Positions 7,714 through 15,576 are shown, counted from the stretch's first letter. The stretch is DNA of 16,846 bases from Coemansia sp. RSA 1804 (GCA_027578815.1 JANBTH010000465.1:1-16846); one strand, 5' to 3'. Translations and numbers: made by a program. Notes: a model not told the origin generated them from the sequence alone.

Positions 7714-8877
7714 ATGACAGAAGCATGGCTGGTGGCCGGACATGTCATTGACATAGCGTCAATAGCCGCGGCGTCCGCAGCAATCACGATAATCGCGGGA
7801 TGCATGATCTGGGACCGCGCCCTGTTTGGCAACCGGGTGGCGTTCCGGCTGACGCTGTGGATAGCGGTGTCGAGCATCGTGTACTCGGGCTGCCGGGTGC
7901 ACCAGTACAACGCAGCCGCCAACGCGGTGGCGGATGGCACCACAGGCACGGGGCCGGACGCGGGGATGCGGGTGCGCGTGGTGGCGTGGCTCATGGCGGC
8001 CTCGGAGGTGTGCGCAGTGCTTGTGTGCGTGCTTGTTTCGGCGCACCTGGTGGCGACGGTCTGGCTGCGCCGGCTGCGGCTGGCCGGGCGGGCGCAGCGG
8101 TGGTACGACGTGGTGGCGGTGGGCGGCAGTCTGGCGGTGTCGCACCCGGTGCTCTACGTGCGCCGCGCGGCAGTTTGCGCGTGGGACCCCCGGCTGCAGG
8201 CGGCGGTGCTCGACCACAGAGTGCTGCTGCTGGACGATGCGCCGGTAGCGTGGGCCGTGTACCTGGCGTGGTGCGCCGGCGGCGTGGCTGTCTGTCTCGG
8301 CGTGTTGGCGCTCGCTGTCTGCAGCGCGGTTGCTCCGCGCACGCGGCTTGCGGCGCCGCTGAAGGCGTCCACGCTCTTCGCCGGCAGCAGCAGCGGCAGC
8401 AGCAGCAGCAGCGGCAGCGGCAGCAGCGGCAGCAGCGCTGGCCAGACGCCAAAGACGCTGGAGGCCGCGGCGCTGCGGCAGCACAGCAGCAGCAGCAGCG
8501 GCGGCGTTGCCACGCAGTCGGCGACGCTGCGCGTGGCGTGCTACGGGCTGCTGCCGCTGGCCACGCAGCTCTGGCCGCTGGCCTACGCGCTGTCGCGGGG
8601 CAGCAGGCCGCGGCTGGCGGCATCGCCGTGGTGGCTGTACAGGCTGGCGCACGTCGCCCCCAGCACGCAGGGCATGCTGTGTCTGCTGCTGCTGGCGGCG
8701 GCGAACCCGGCGTGCGACGCGCTGTGGCCTGCGGTTTGGCGGGCGGCGCGCGGCTTGGGGAGGAGGCGCGCGCGGGGCGCGCCGGCGCTCGGGCTCGCGT
8801 TCGCGCGGCTCGATGCGTCGGCGTCCACGATCCACCTGTCGCCGTACCAGTCGCGGCAGACGAGCATGGCAATGTAA
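7714..8877 (+). CDS. Seven-helix membrane protein, GPCR-like orphan
   Basis: 387 residues. I count seven hydrophobic segments: about 12-33, 42-61, 86-118, 130-150, 176-206, 271-293 and 305-331. The loop between helices 5 and 6 (207-270) is long and low-complexity, a Ser/Gly run encoded by AGC/GGC triplets. This pattern, with a large third cytoplasmic loop and a basic C-terminal tail, is typical of G-protein-coupled receptors. Helix 7 ends in NPACD (331-335), reminiscent of the class A NPxxY motif but lacking the Tyr. I cannot assign it to a named fungal receptor class (Git3, Ste2/3, CAR-like), and no ligand is implied. The tail (342-387) is Arg-rich and then Ser/Thr-containing. The DNA is extremely GC-rich, producing long spurious frames on both strands, but only this frame gives regular membrane helices. 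The call is structural only. Confidence 0.65.
   Translation: MTEAWLVAGHVIDIASIAAASAAITIIAGCMIWDRALFGNRVAFRLTLWIAVSSIVYSGCRVHQYNAAANAVADGTTGTGPDAGMRVRVVAWLMAASEVCAVLVCVLVSAHLVATVWLRRLRLAGRAQRWYDVVAVGGSLAVSHPVLYVRRAAVCAWDPRLQAAVLDHRVLLLDDAPVAWAVYLAWCAGGVAVCLGVLALAVCSAVAPRTRLAAPLKASTLFAGSSSGSSSSSGSGSSGSSAGQTPKTLEAAALRQHSSSSSGGVATQSATLRVACYGLLPLATQLWPLAYALSRGSRPRLAASPWWLYRLAHVAPSTQGMLCLLLLAAANPACDALWPAVWRAARGLGRRRARGAPALGLAFARLDASASTIHLSPYQSRQTSMAM
8382..8444. repeat. AGC/GGC triplet repeat within the seven-helix gene
   Basis: Imperfect triplet repeat encoding the Ser/Gly run (about residues 224-242) of the predicted intracellular loop 3. A second short AGC run follows near 8485-8500. The loop length is likely variable between strains. 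Confidence 0.85.
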
Positions 8878-8950
8878 GCAGGACACGCGTCCGGTATATT
8901 CAGCTCGCTTACTAATACTACTACTAAACACCTGGAGCCGTCCGCGCGGG

Positions 8951-9886
8951 TCAGATGGCCGGGGCCGGCGTGCGGCTGATGATCCAGTCGATGTACTTGG
9001 CAGTGGGGCTGATGCCGAGGTTGTCCTGGAAGTCGATCTCGTGGTACCTGCAGTTGACCAGCTCGACGTACTCCTTGTCGGTGTGCTCGGGCAGGCGGAG
9101 GATGAAGTCGCGCACGCCCTCGCAGGGCGCGGCCACGTCGCCGTCGCCGTGGATGACGAGCAGCGGCGTGGCGAAGGCGGGCGCGCTCTTCCTGACGCTG
9201 CGGCCCACGTCCACCACCGCCGCCAGCGTGGCCGCCGTGCACCAGTCCATCATGTACCGCGACGTGGCGAGCCGCTCGAGCTCCCGCGCGTTGTCGGTCA
9301 GCATGGCGGGCGTCAGCCTGGCGTAGGTGCGCGCGTGCGGCGCGATCTTGGCGCGCAGGCGGCGCGCCCACGCCGACGAGAACAGGTGGCCCGGGGAGCT
9401 GGGCGGGAACAGCATCCGGCCCATCGCCAGCGCGGGCGCTGACGCAATCACGCCGCGCACGAGCCCGTCGGCGTTTCCGACGCGGCAGTAGTTGAGCGCG
9501 TTGGTGCCGCCGGCCGAGTGGCCGAACAGGAAGTGCGGGACGCCGCGGACCGCCACGCGCCGGCTCATAAACGCAATGTCGCGCACCACCGCGCCGGCGC
9601 CGCCGCTGTCGCCCAGATGCGCGCTGCCTGCGTTGCGCTGCCCCGTGTGTCCGAAGCCGCGCTGGTCGAAGCCGAGCACCTGGATCCCCGCGCGCGCAAA
9701 CGCGCGCGCCAGCGCGTCGTATCTGTTCGTGTGCTCGCAGATGTCGTGCACCACAAGCACCGTTGCGCGCGGCGGCTGCTGCGCCGACACGTACAGGTGC
9801 GTGTAGAACGCGAGCCCGTCGTGCTGCACCCATTCCTTGCGCTCGCGCACCACGCCGGCGCTGCTGCTGTCCGAGTCGGCGGCCAT
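8951..9886 (-). CDS. YJU3: Monoacylglycerol lipase (Yju3/MGLL family alpha/beta hydrolase)
   Basis: 311 residues from the Met at 9886. Family role: hydrolysis of monoacylglycerol to glycerol and free fatty acid, the last step of triacylglycerol breakdown, usually on lipid droplets. The nucleophile is in FGHSAGG (S124), the acid is probably D250 in HGDGD, and the His is H282 in RYHEI. FDQRGFGHTGQR (73-84) and the cap-region LTPAMLTDN (191-199) match Yju3 and human MGL. Two positions differ from the usual family: the oxyanion-side HGxGEH is HDICEH (47-52), and GHSMGG is GHSAGG. The frame is open upstream to 10054, but the Met at 9886 starts right before the domain (VVRERKEWVQHDGL). It converges with the seven-helix gene, with 73 bases between the stop codons. 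The acyl-CoA synthetase lies upstream on the same strand. Confidence 0.88.
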   Translation of the reverse strand: MAADSDSSSAGVVRERKEWVQHDGLAFYTHLYVSAQQPPRATVLVVHDICEHTNRYDALARAFARAGIQVLGFDQRGFGHTGQRNAGSAHLGDSGGAGAVVRDIAFMSRRVAVRGVPHFLFGHSAGGTNALNYCRVGNADGLVRGVIASAPALAMGRMLFPPSSPGHLFSSAWARRLRAKIAPHARTYARLTPAMLTDNARELERLATSRYMMDWCTAATLAAVVDVGRSVRKSAPAFATPLLVIHGDGDVAAPCEGVRDFILRLPEHTDKEYVELVNCRYHEIDFQDNLGISPTAKYIDWIISRTPAPAI

Positions 9887-10161
9887 CCGCTGAGTGTGTG
9901 TTAGAGAGGTGGTGGAAGTAGCGGGTGGGGATTGTAAGATGGCTAGGCGCGTTGGCGAGGATGGCTGTCGGCTGGGAAAAAAGGCTGGCTGGGTCTGGCG
10001 CCGAGCGTCCACAGCATCCACGGGGGGCCAATATATCGCCATCGGGCGCTGCAAGCGACCTCCGCCGCCTCCTCGCCCCTTTCACCAAGGAAGCGGCGGC
10101 GGCGGCGGCGGCGGCACCTGCTGCCCGCCATGGCCGACATCAAGCGCCAAGCACGCGTGCT

Positions 10162-10219
10162 CATGCGTATATATATATGTGTACATGTATATACATGCGC
10201 GTGTGTGTGTGTGTGTGTG
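10162..10219. repeat. 58-bp perfectly alternating pyrimidine-purine tract (TA, CATG, GT repeats)
   Basis: Every base from 10162 to 10219 alternates pyrimidine then purine. The tract comprises a TA run, the 14-bp perfect palindrome CATGTATATACATG (10184-10197) and (GT)9 (10201-10218). Such tracts favour Z-DNA or cruciform extrusion under supercoiling. It lies about 280-330 bases upstream of the lipase start. Confidence 0.9.
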
Positions 10220-10341
10220 GAGGCCCAGACAATGGCAAGCCACCCCACGGCTGCCAAATGCAGACACGACATGCCGAGCCGCTTTGTCTCCCCCTCCCCA
10301 AACGAAGCGAGTGAGATGTGGGTGTGCGATCTGCAACAACA

Positions 10342-10370
10342 GCAAAAGCAAAAGCAAAAGCAAAAGCAAA
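10342..10370. repeat. GCAAAA hexanucleotide repeat
   Basis: About five tandem units of GCAAAA, located 110-140 bases past the stop codon of the acyl-CoA synthetase on its minus-strand orientation. Confidence 0.9.
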
Positions 10371-10480
10371 GGACTCTGCTGAGCAGAGCTGCCGAGGAGC
10401 ACTGCACACTACACAACGAAACAGTACACATGTGGCATTGAAAAAAGAAAGAAGAAAAGAAGAAGAGAGCCCAGGCGTCT

Positions 10481-12565
10481 TCACGCCGTCCTGTTGATCC
10501 GCGCGTACATGGCGTCGATCTGGGGCCGGTAGTGCTCGCGCGCATTCATGCGCTTGAGCTTGAACGTGGACGTGAGCAGCGCATTGCTCTCGATGTCAAA
10601 CGGAACCGGGTCGCAGTGGATCTCGCGGATGATCTCGAACCCCTGCAGCTTGGCCTCGCGCCCGATCGCGCGCAGCTCCACCAGCAGGGCGCCAGCAACG
10701 TGGGCGTCGGCGCACAGCTGCTCCAGCGAAGCAGCAGCAGCAGCAGCAGCAGCAGCACCACCACCACCAGCACCAGCATCGCTGGTGCCGACGATCTTGC
10801 GCGCCCACGGAACAAACACGTCGGGATCCGGCACCACCACGGCCACAAGCGACGCCTGCAGACTGTCGCCGTGCACAAAGATGTTCTGGATCAGCGGGCA
10901 CCGCGAGTACACGGTCTCCAGATACTCGACGGCCACGTACTCGCCCTGCGCCAGCTTCAGGATGTTCTTGCGCCGGTCGATGATCCGCAGATTCCCGTCC
11001 GCGTCAAACTGCCCGATGTCGCCGGTGATCAGCCATCCGCGCTCGTCCAGCGCCTCCCTGGTCTTCTCCGCGTCGCGGTAGTATCCGCTGAACACGTTCT
11101 TGCCGCGGATCAGGATCTCGCCGCGCGCGCACGGACAGTCGGTTGCCAGGTAGTTCATCTCCGGCACGTCGCGCAGGCGGATGTCGATGCCAGGATACGG
11201 CACGCCCACGTGGCCCGCCCTGCTCTCGGATGCCACGCTGACCGTGGCCGCCGCGTTGCACTCGGTGCTGCCGAACCCTTCGTGGAACGAGACCCCCAGC
11301 GCCACGCGCAGAAAGTTCAGCACCTTCGCATCGATCGGCGCGCTCCCCGAGACCACCGTCTGCAGCCGGCCGCCGAAGAACTGCTTGATCTTGTTGCACA
11401 CCACGCGGTCCCACAGCGGATGCGCGTACCCGAGCCCTGCCTCCAGCCGCTCCAGCTTCGCGTGGATCGCCCGCCGCGCGATGGCGCCCGACAGCCCGGG
11501 CGCGTAGATGGTGGCCGCCGCAATGCGGTCGTACACGCGGTTGAATAGCCGCGGCACGCCGATCATCGCCGTCGGCCGCAGCGCCTGCGCATCCTCGGCG
11601 ATGCTGGCCACGTTGCCCGAGAAGTAGCCCACGGATCCGTCCGACAGCAGGCCGTTGTACATGACGTTGCGCTCGTAGCAGTGCGCCAGCGGCAAGAACG
11701 ACAGCTGCAGTGGCCGCTCCAGCGGAACCATCAGCCGCGCGCCCTTGGCCGAGAACACGTAGCTCTCGTGCGTCGACATCGCGCCCTTCGGATTTCCCGT
11801 GGTTCCCGAGGTGTAGCACACCGTGCACAGGTCGCCTGGCGCCGGCAGCCGGGGCTCCGTGCGCGTTGCGCGTCCGAGCTCGGCCACCGCCGCCATGTCG
11901 TAGAGCGCAACGCCCCGCGACGCCGCCCACGCCTGCAGCACCGCGATCGAGCTGACCGTGAATGGCTGCGCAACCGGGTTCCTTGCGTGCTCGGCAAACG
12001 AGTCCATCGACACCACCGCCTTCAGCGTCGGCATCCGCTCCTTCAGCTGCAGGAGGCGCGGGATCTTGTCGATCGAGCACACCAGCACGCCAACGCCCGC
12101 GTGCTCGATGATGTACTCCACCGACTCGGCGCCCAGCGTGTCGTACAGCGCGACCGAGTACTTGTTTGATCGGAATCCGGCAAACTCCGCCAGCGGCCAC
12201 TCCGGCCTGTTGATCGCGTAGATCCCCAGCGCCTGCTGCCCATTGCTGTCGGTGCTACTCTCCTTGGCGTCCACGTGCTTCTGGTAGATCTGATCCAGCC
12301 CTGATCCAACGTCCTCGATGGCTGCTGCGCACTCCTCGGCGCCCAGCCACGCGTACTCGCCGTACGTCTTGGTCACCGTGTTGTACCTGCGGTATCCGAG
12401 CACCTGCTTGTCTGCGCGGTTGCGCAGTCTGTGCTGCATCAGCTCGTATAGCGTGGTGATCCCGGCGTGCGCGTCCTCGAATGTGCCGTCCGGGTGGTCC
12501 TTGTTGCGCATTATTGCAGAGTACCCTGCCTCGGCAGAGTTGGGAACCATGTACGATCTCGACAT
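10481..12565 (-). CDS. Long-chain-fatty-acid--CoA ligase (ACSL/FAA family)
   Basis: 694 residues, normal for the family. Reaction: fatty acid + ATP + CoA gives acyl-CoA + AMP + PPi. The ATP/AMP P-loop YTSGTTGNPKG is at 251-261 and LSFLPLAHCYERN at 288-300. The adenine-binding FHEGFGSTE spans 427-435. The FACS signature (GWLITGDIGQF through RIIDRRKNILKLAQGEY) covers 510-543, with TGD at 514-516. The late catalytic Lys is probably K669 in TSTFKLKR. No N-terminal membrane anchor is seen, and the C-terminus (NRTA) is not a PTS1, unlike peroxisomal Faa2. A Gly/Ala run (about 596-612), encoded by a GCA/CCA repeat, is inserted in the C-terminal domain between PWARKIVG and LEQLC. The start at 12565 gives a usual family N-terminus (YMVPNSAEAGYSAIMRN). 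Upstream of the lipase in tandem, it would activate the fatty acids that enzyme releases. That link is inference, since each gene should have its own promoter. Confidence 0.93.
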   Translation of the reverse strand: MSRSYMVPNSAEAGYSAIMRNKDHPDGTFEDAHAGITTLYELMQHRLRNRADKQVLGYRRYNTVTKTYGEYAWLGAEECAAAIEDVGSGLDQIYQKHVDAKESSTDSNGQQALGIYAINRPEWPLAEFAGFRSNKYSVALYDTLGAESVEYIIEHAGVGVLVCSIDKIPRLLQLKERMPTLKAVVSMDSFAEHARNPVAQPFTVSSIAVLQAWAASRGVALYDMAAVAELGRATRTEPRLPAPGDLCTVCYTSGTTGNPKGAMSTHESYVFSAKGARLMVPLERPLQLSFLPLAHCYERNVMYNGLLSDGSVGYFSGNVASIAEDAQALRPTAMIGVPRLFNRVYDRIAAATIYAPGLSGAIARRAIHAKLERLEAGLGYAHPLWDRVVCNKIKQFFGGRLQTVVSGSAPIDAKVLNFLRVALGVSFHEGFGSTECNAAATVSVASESRAGHVGVPYPGIDIRLRDVPEMNYLATDCPCARGEILIRGKNVFSGYYRDAEKTREALDERGWLITGDIGQFDADGNLRIIDRRKNILKLAQGEYVAVEYLETVYSRCPLIQNIFVHGDSLQASLVAVVVPDPDVFVPWARKIVGTSDAGAGGGGAAAAAAAAASLEQLCADAHVAGALLVELRAIGREAKLQGFEIIREIHCDPVPFDIESNALLTSTFKLKRMNAREHYRPQIDAMYARINRTA
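10731..10772. repeat. (GCA)9 plus CCA triplet repeat inside the acyl-CoA synthetase gene
   Basis: On the plus strand nine GCA triplets are followed by CCA/GCA triplets. Read on the coding strand they become Ala and Gly/Val codons, forming the Gly/Ala insert of the enzyme. The length is a multiple of three, so the frame is kept. Confidence 0.9.
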
Positions 12566-12856
12566 TTTCTATGTGGGGGCTTTCTCTTTGCCTGTAGCTA
12601 TCCCTAAATAAAACAAAAAGAAAGAGCGCACTGGTTGCAGAAAATAAGCTGGGGGAGGGGGGTATCTGTGGATAGTGATCCCAAAGCAGAGAGATGAAAA
12701 GAAATAAGGATACAATAAATATACTAATGGACAGATTCTGTAGAAAGGAGAAAGAGGAAGAGAAAAAAGCCAGAACCAAAATAAGGTTTGGATGGAAAAA
12801 GAAGTTTGCAAACGAAACATATATGCATATTGTTATATGCGGACAGCGTGGCTTTT

Positions 12857-12884
12857 TTCCTTCCTTCCTTCCTTCCTTCCTTCC
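12857..12884. repeat. (TTCC)7 tetranucleotide repeat
   Basis: Seven perfect TTCC units on the plus strand, about 290-320 bases upstream of the acyl-CoA synthetase start. Confidence 0.95.
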
Positions 12885-14024
12885 TTCTTTCATGAGCACC
12901 GGAATAAAAGCTTACAGAATGGATCGCATCATTCCTTGTCTTTTTTATTTCTGCCTGTGCCGCGTGTGAACATGTCAGAAAAGATAATAGAACAAGAGCA
13001 GCAAATGACTTGTTTTTTTTTTATCTACAAACAGCGCAAGGACCTCCTGCCCCATTCACCGACGCTTTCAAGAGCCTTTTCTTCGGCTACATTCTAATTA
13101 ATCACAAGGTCCTTTTTTCATTTCTCTTGTTCCTCTCCGCGTTCTGCAATTGGATAGGGTGGAGATAAAGTGTGCTCCACTTTCATTTAACACTGTGGAT
13201 GTTGACTTTTTCTTTCTTGTTCCGTGTGGGAAAAATGAAAAAAAAAATACTTCCGTAAATCCCCTTTTTCAAACTCTCTTTAATTCACCGGAGCCTCGTT
13301 TATCTCCGGTGCTTGCTTGCAGAAGCCCTCCGCTTCCCCCCCCCTCCGTATTTCTCGAAGAAGTGAATCAAGCTGTTTTTTTTATCTCGCTCCACACATT
13401 CATTCACATGTCGTTCTTGGATGATGACAGTGATGATCCAGAGTGATTTTTCTTGCCTGTAATGAGATTCCTTTTTTTTTCTCTCTGATCACACTGCGTT
13501 TGCCAGACATCGGAGAATGCCAGTGCTTTGCATCAAGCATCTGTTGGCAGAATAGACATGACAAAGGGAGGGGGGACTGCCATAGTCTGTCAATCGGTGC
13601 CACATGCGCCACACTCCCAAGCCTGGCGTACTCCCCTCCCAAATGGCTGCCATCAATGTTGCGTAATTGTAACATAGCGCTGTTTAGAATATACGCCAAA
13701 TTTCTTCTACCCCTCCCCTTTATATATTACTGTTCTTTTTTTGTTGTGGGTTTAACAAGTTCTCAATACTTTTGACATGCATATACGTTGGTTTTTTCAT
13801 TGGCTTTTAAACATGTAGTGGAATAGTGAACGCTCTGCGTATATTACGTGCAGTCAATGATATTGCCATTGATCTAGCGGCGGTTCTACATTAATCAACC
13901 CAAGCCCATCTTTCTTTCTATTATAAATGATATAGTCGTGCATGTGCAGTTGTAATTCCCTGCGTTCTGACATCGCCAAATACACCCGCCATGCCAACAA
14001 GCACACGCTGCCATGTCAGCAACA

Positions 14025-14033
14025 TATATAAAG
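14025..14033 (+). promoter_or_regulatory. TATA box of the trypsin-like gene
   Basis: TATATAAAG, a near-consensus TATA box, lies 111 bases upstream of the ATG at 14144. A transcription start around 14055-14065 would leave an 80- to 90-base 5' UTR that is T/C-rich. It is the clearest TATA element in the window and suggests a regulated rather than housekeeping promoter. Confidence 0.7.
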
Positions 14034-14143
14034 AAAAGCCTCGACTACCTCCTTTCTTGCTCTACTTGCTAGGTTCAAATTCATCTGGTATTTATTTCTC
14101 TTCTTTTGTCTAGTTCAAGCATCCGTTTCTGTGCAAAACAACA

Positions 14144-15307
14144 ATGAGGACTGCAGTGCAAATATGGCGTTCCGTTGTACTTTGTTCACTTCTTAACACT
14201 CCTGATCTTGTTCTGGGAGACACAGATGACGCCGGACCGTCTAATATCAACGCGCCATCCGCAGTTGCGCGCGTAGTTGGCGGCAGCGCCCTTTCCCCAT
14301 CCGCCGCAAACTACCCATTTGTGGCAAACATTGTTTCCACGGACCCTATATTCACCGGCAAAAAGTGCACCGGAACACTAGTAGCCGACCGCGTGGTAGT
14401 CACCACCGCAAACTGCCTGATAACCAGCGGTTCCACGTGGTATAGCCCCGAACTAATGTCCGTAGCCGTGGGCGGCAGTGCCTCTGAGAACGTGTACAAG
14501 GTGCGGCAGGCTTTCATCACCGACGGGTATAAGCGCAGCACATTTAGACACAACATCGGGCTGGTTGTGCTGGCGTCGCCGGTGCCCGAATCGGTTGCCT
14601 CGCCTGTCAGAATATACCCGGGCCCGTTCGACATCTCCGCCGACGCCATCGTGGCCGGCTACGGGTTGACGTCGACTGGATCTCCCGCTTATCCGGACAC
14701 CGTCCAATCGGTACCCGTATCTATTCTGCCTGTTGCCGAGTGCAGCCCCTTCGCCGACTACGACAATGCAACCCAGATCTGCGCCTACGGCGGGCGAGGA
14801 AAGGACGTGTGCGGCGGCGATGAGGGCGCGCCGCTGCTTGTTTCGTCGGAGACCGGCGGCGTCGCAATGCTGGGCGTTGCGTCCTACACTACGGGCCCGC
14901 CCGGATCTACCGGCCTTGTGTGCGGCAATGGCGACCGGCTGGTGTACTTTGAAATGGGCGGGTCTTGGGCCAAGTGGATCTCCAGGGTGGCCGATGTGCC
15001 CTACACTGATATCACCGCCGACCCAGAGACCTTTGCTATTGCTCACGACGCCAGCGCCGGCAACAGTGCTGATGCGTCGGCTGGCACTACGGCGACGGCG
15101 GCGGGTGCGGAGTCTGGCGAGACTGCGGAGTCGGCGTCGATTACTGCCTACTCGGCGGATGCGGGCGCTGTGGAGGGCCCCTCGATCCTCCTCGATGACA
15201 GCAGCTCCAGCCTGACGGAGGCCGACTCGGGCGTTACGCGCTCCTCTGCCGCGGGAACCACTGCGCTGGCATTGCTGGTGTTTGCCGTGTCCGCCACATG
15301 CTTCTAG
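14144..15307 (+). CDS. Secreted trypsin-fold (S1) protein with all three catalytic residues replaced; probable GPI anchor
   Basis: 387 residues. A signal peptide (about 1-25, ending VLG) is followed by a short propeptide, then RVVGG (43-47), the usual S1 activation site. The fold markers are intact: Cys75/Cys91 (42-58 pair), Cys200/Cys213, Cys223/Cys260, D226 (Asp194 equivalent), G225 (Gly193) and D221 (Asp189, the trypsin S1-pocket residue). The triad is not. TAAHC is TTANC (N90), NDIAL is HNIGL (N137), and GDSGGP is GDEGAP (E227). I read these as His57Asn, Asp102Asn and Ser195Glu equivalents, all supported by clear codons (AAC, AAC, GAG). The frame is otherwise undamaged, so it looks like a functional pseudoprotease rather than a decaying gene. 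Residues 290-368 are Ala/Ser/Thr/Asp-rich, and a hydrophobic tail (about 370-387) suggests a GPI signal. A binding, inhibitor-trap or adhesion role would be inference. Confidence 0.88.
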   Translation: MRTAVQIWRSVVLCSLLNTPDLVLGDTDDAGPSNINAPSAVARVVGGSALSPSAANYPFVANIVSTDPIFTGKKCTGTLVADRVVVTTANCLITSGSTWYSPELMSVAVGGSASENVYKVRQAFITDGYKRSTFRHNIGLVVLASPVPESVASPVRIYPGPFDISADAIVAGYGLTSTGSPAYPDTVQSVPVSILPVAECSPFADYDNATQICAYGGRGKDVCGGDEGAPLLVSSETGGVAMLGVASYTTGPPGSTGLVCGNGDRLVYFEMGGSWAKWISRVADVPYTDITADPETFAIAHDASAGNSADASAGTTATAAGAESGETAESASITAYSADAGAVEGPSILLDDSSSSLTEADSGVTRSSAAGTTALALLVFAVSATCF

Positions 15308-15339
15308 CTACAATTACATGTTTTTTTTTTACCAGAATG

Positions 15340-15345
15340 AATAAA
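15340..15345 (+). terminator. Polyadenylation signal AATAAA for the trypsin-like gene
   Basis: A canonical AATAAA hexamer 33 bases after the TAG stop, followed by a long A run. Its position fits a short fungal 3' UTR. Confidence 0.5.
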
Positions 15346-15576
15346 AAAAACAAAGGTCAGTGCAAAGCATTTCTGATCATAAACAAACGGAGAACGGAGG
15401 GTAATCCTGTGATCATGGGATTTTCTTTATCCTTATTTACCGCTGTTCCGTTTCTTTTTGTCAACAACATTATCCTTTTTCTTTTTTCCTTTCCTTGTTT
15501 TTTGTTGTTATTATTAACTTCTAGTTGTATTTTTTTGTTTCTGGTATGTAAAAAAGTACTTTTCTATCTGCAGCAT

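Larger units (their letters stand above)
9887..10480. other. 594-bp spacer: lipase promoter and acyl-CoA synthetase 3' region
   Basis: It contains no convincing gene. It holds a GGC triplet run (10093-10115), a 58-bp alternating pyrimidine-purine tract (10162-10219), a GCAAAA hexamer run (10342-10370) and a GA-rich stretch just past the synthetase stop codon (10441-10470). Confidence 0.7.
12566..14143. other. 1.58-kb spacer with exon-like islands, no complete gene recognised
   Basis: This holds the divergent promoters of the acyl-CoA synthetase and the trypsin-like gene. Features are a (TTCC)7 run at 12857-12884, many T runs, and two patches of more balanced composition (12960-13110 and 13400-13675) whose frames look mildly coding-like but cannot be joined into a recognisable protein. 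One begins with an ATG at 13408 encoding MSFLDDDSDDPE. The last 120 bases carry the TATA box and 5' UTR of the next gene. Confidence 0.55.

Noticed and set aside
7759..8931. Long minus-strand frames (390, 293 and others) opposite the seven-helix gene
   Set aside because: They are Arg/Ala/Pro/Gln-rich shadows of very GC-rich DNA with repetitive composition and no domain. The plus frame gives regular membrane helices.
9887..10054. 56-residue N-terminal extension of the lipase
   Set aside because: No family member has it, it is low in G/C-ending codons, and the Met at 9886 precedes the domain directly.
8583..10088. 501-codon minus-strand frame overlapping the lipase
   Set aside because: It is out of frame with the lipase, Arg-rich and motif-free. 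The lipase frame carries the catalytic triad and family motifs.
14072..14082. GGTTCAAATTC resembling a tRNA B box
   Set aside because: No matching acceptor stem, anticodon arm or A box at the right distance. It falls in the 5' UTR of the trypsin-like gene.
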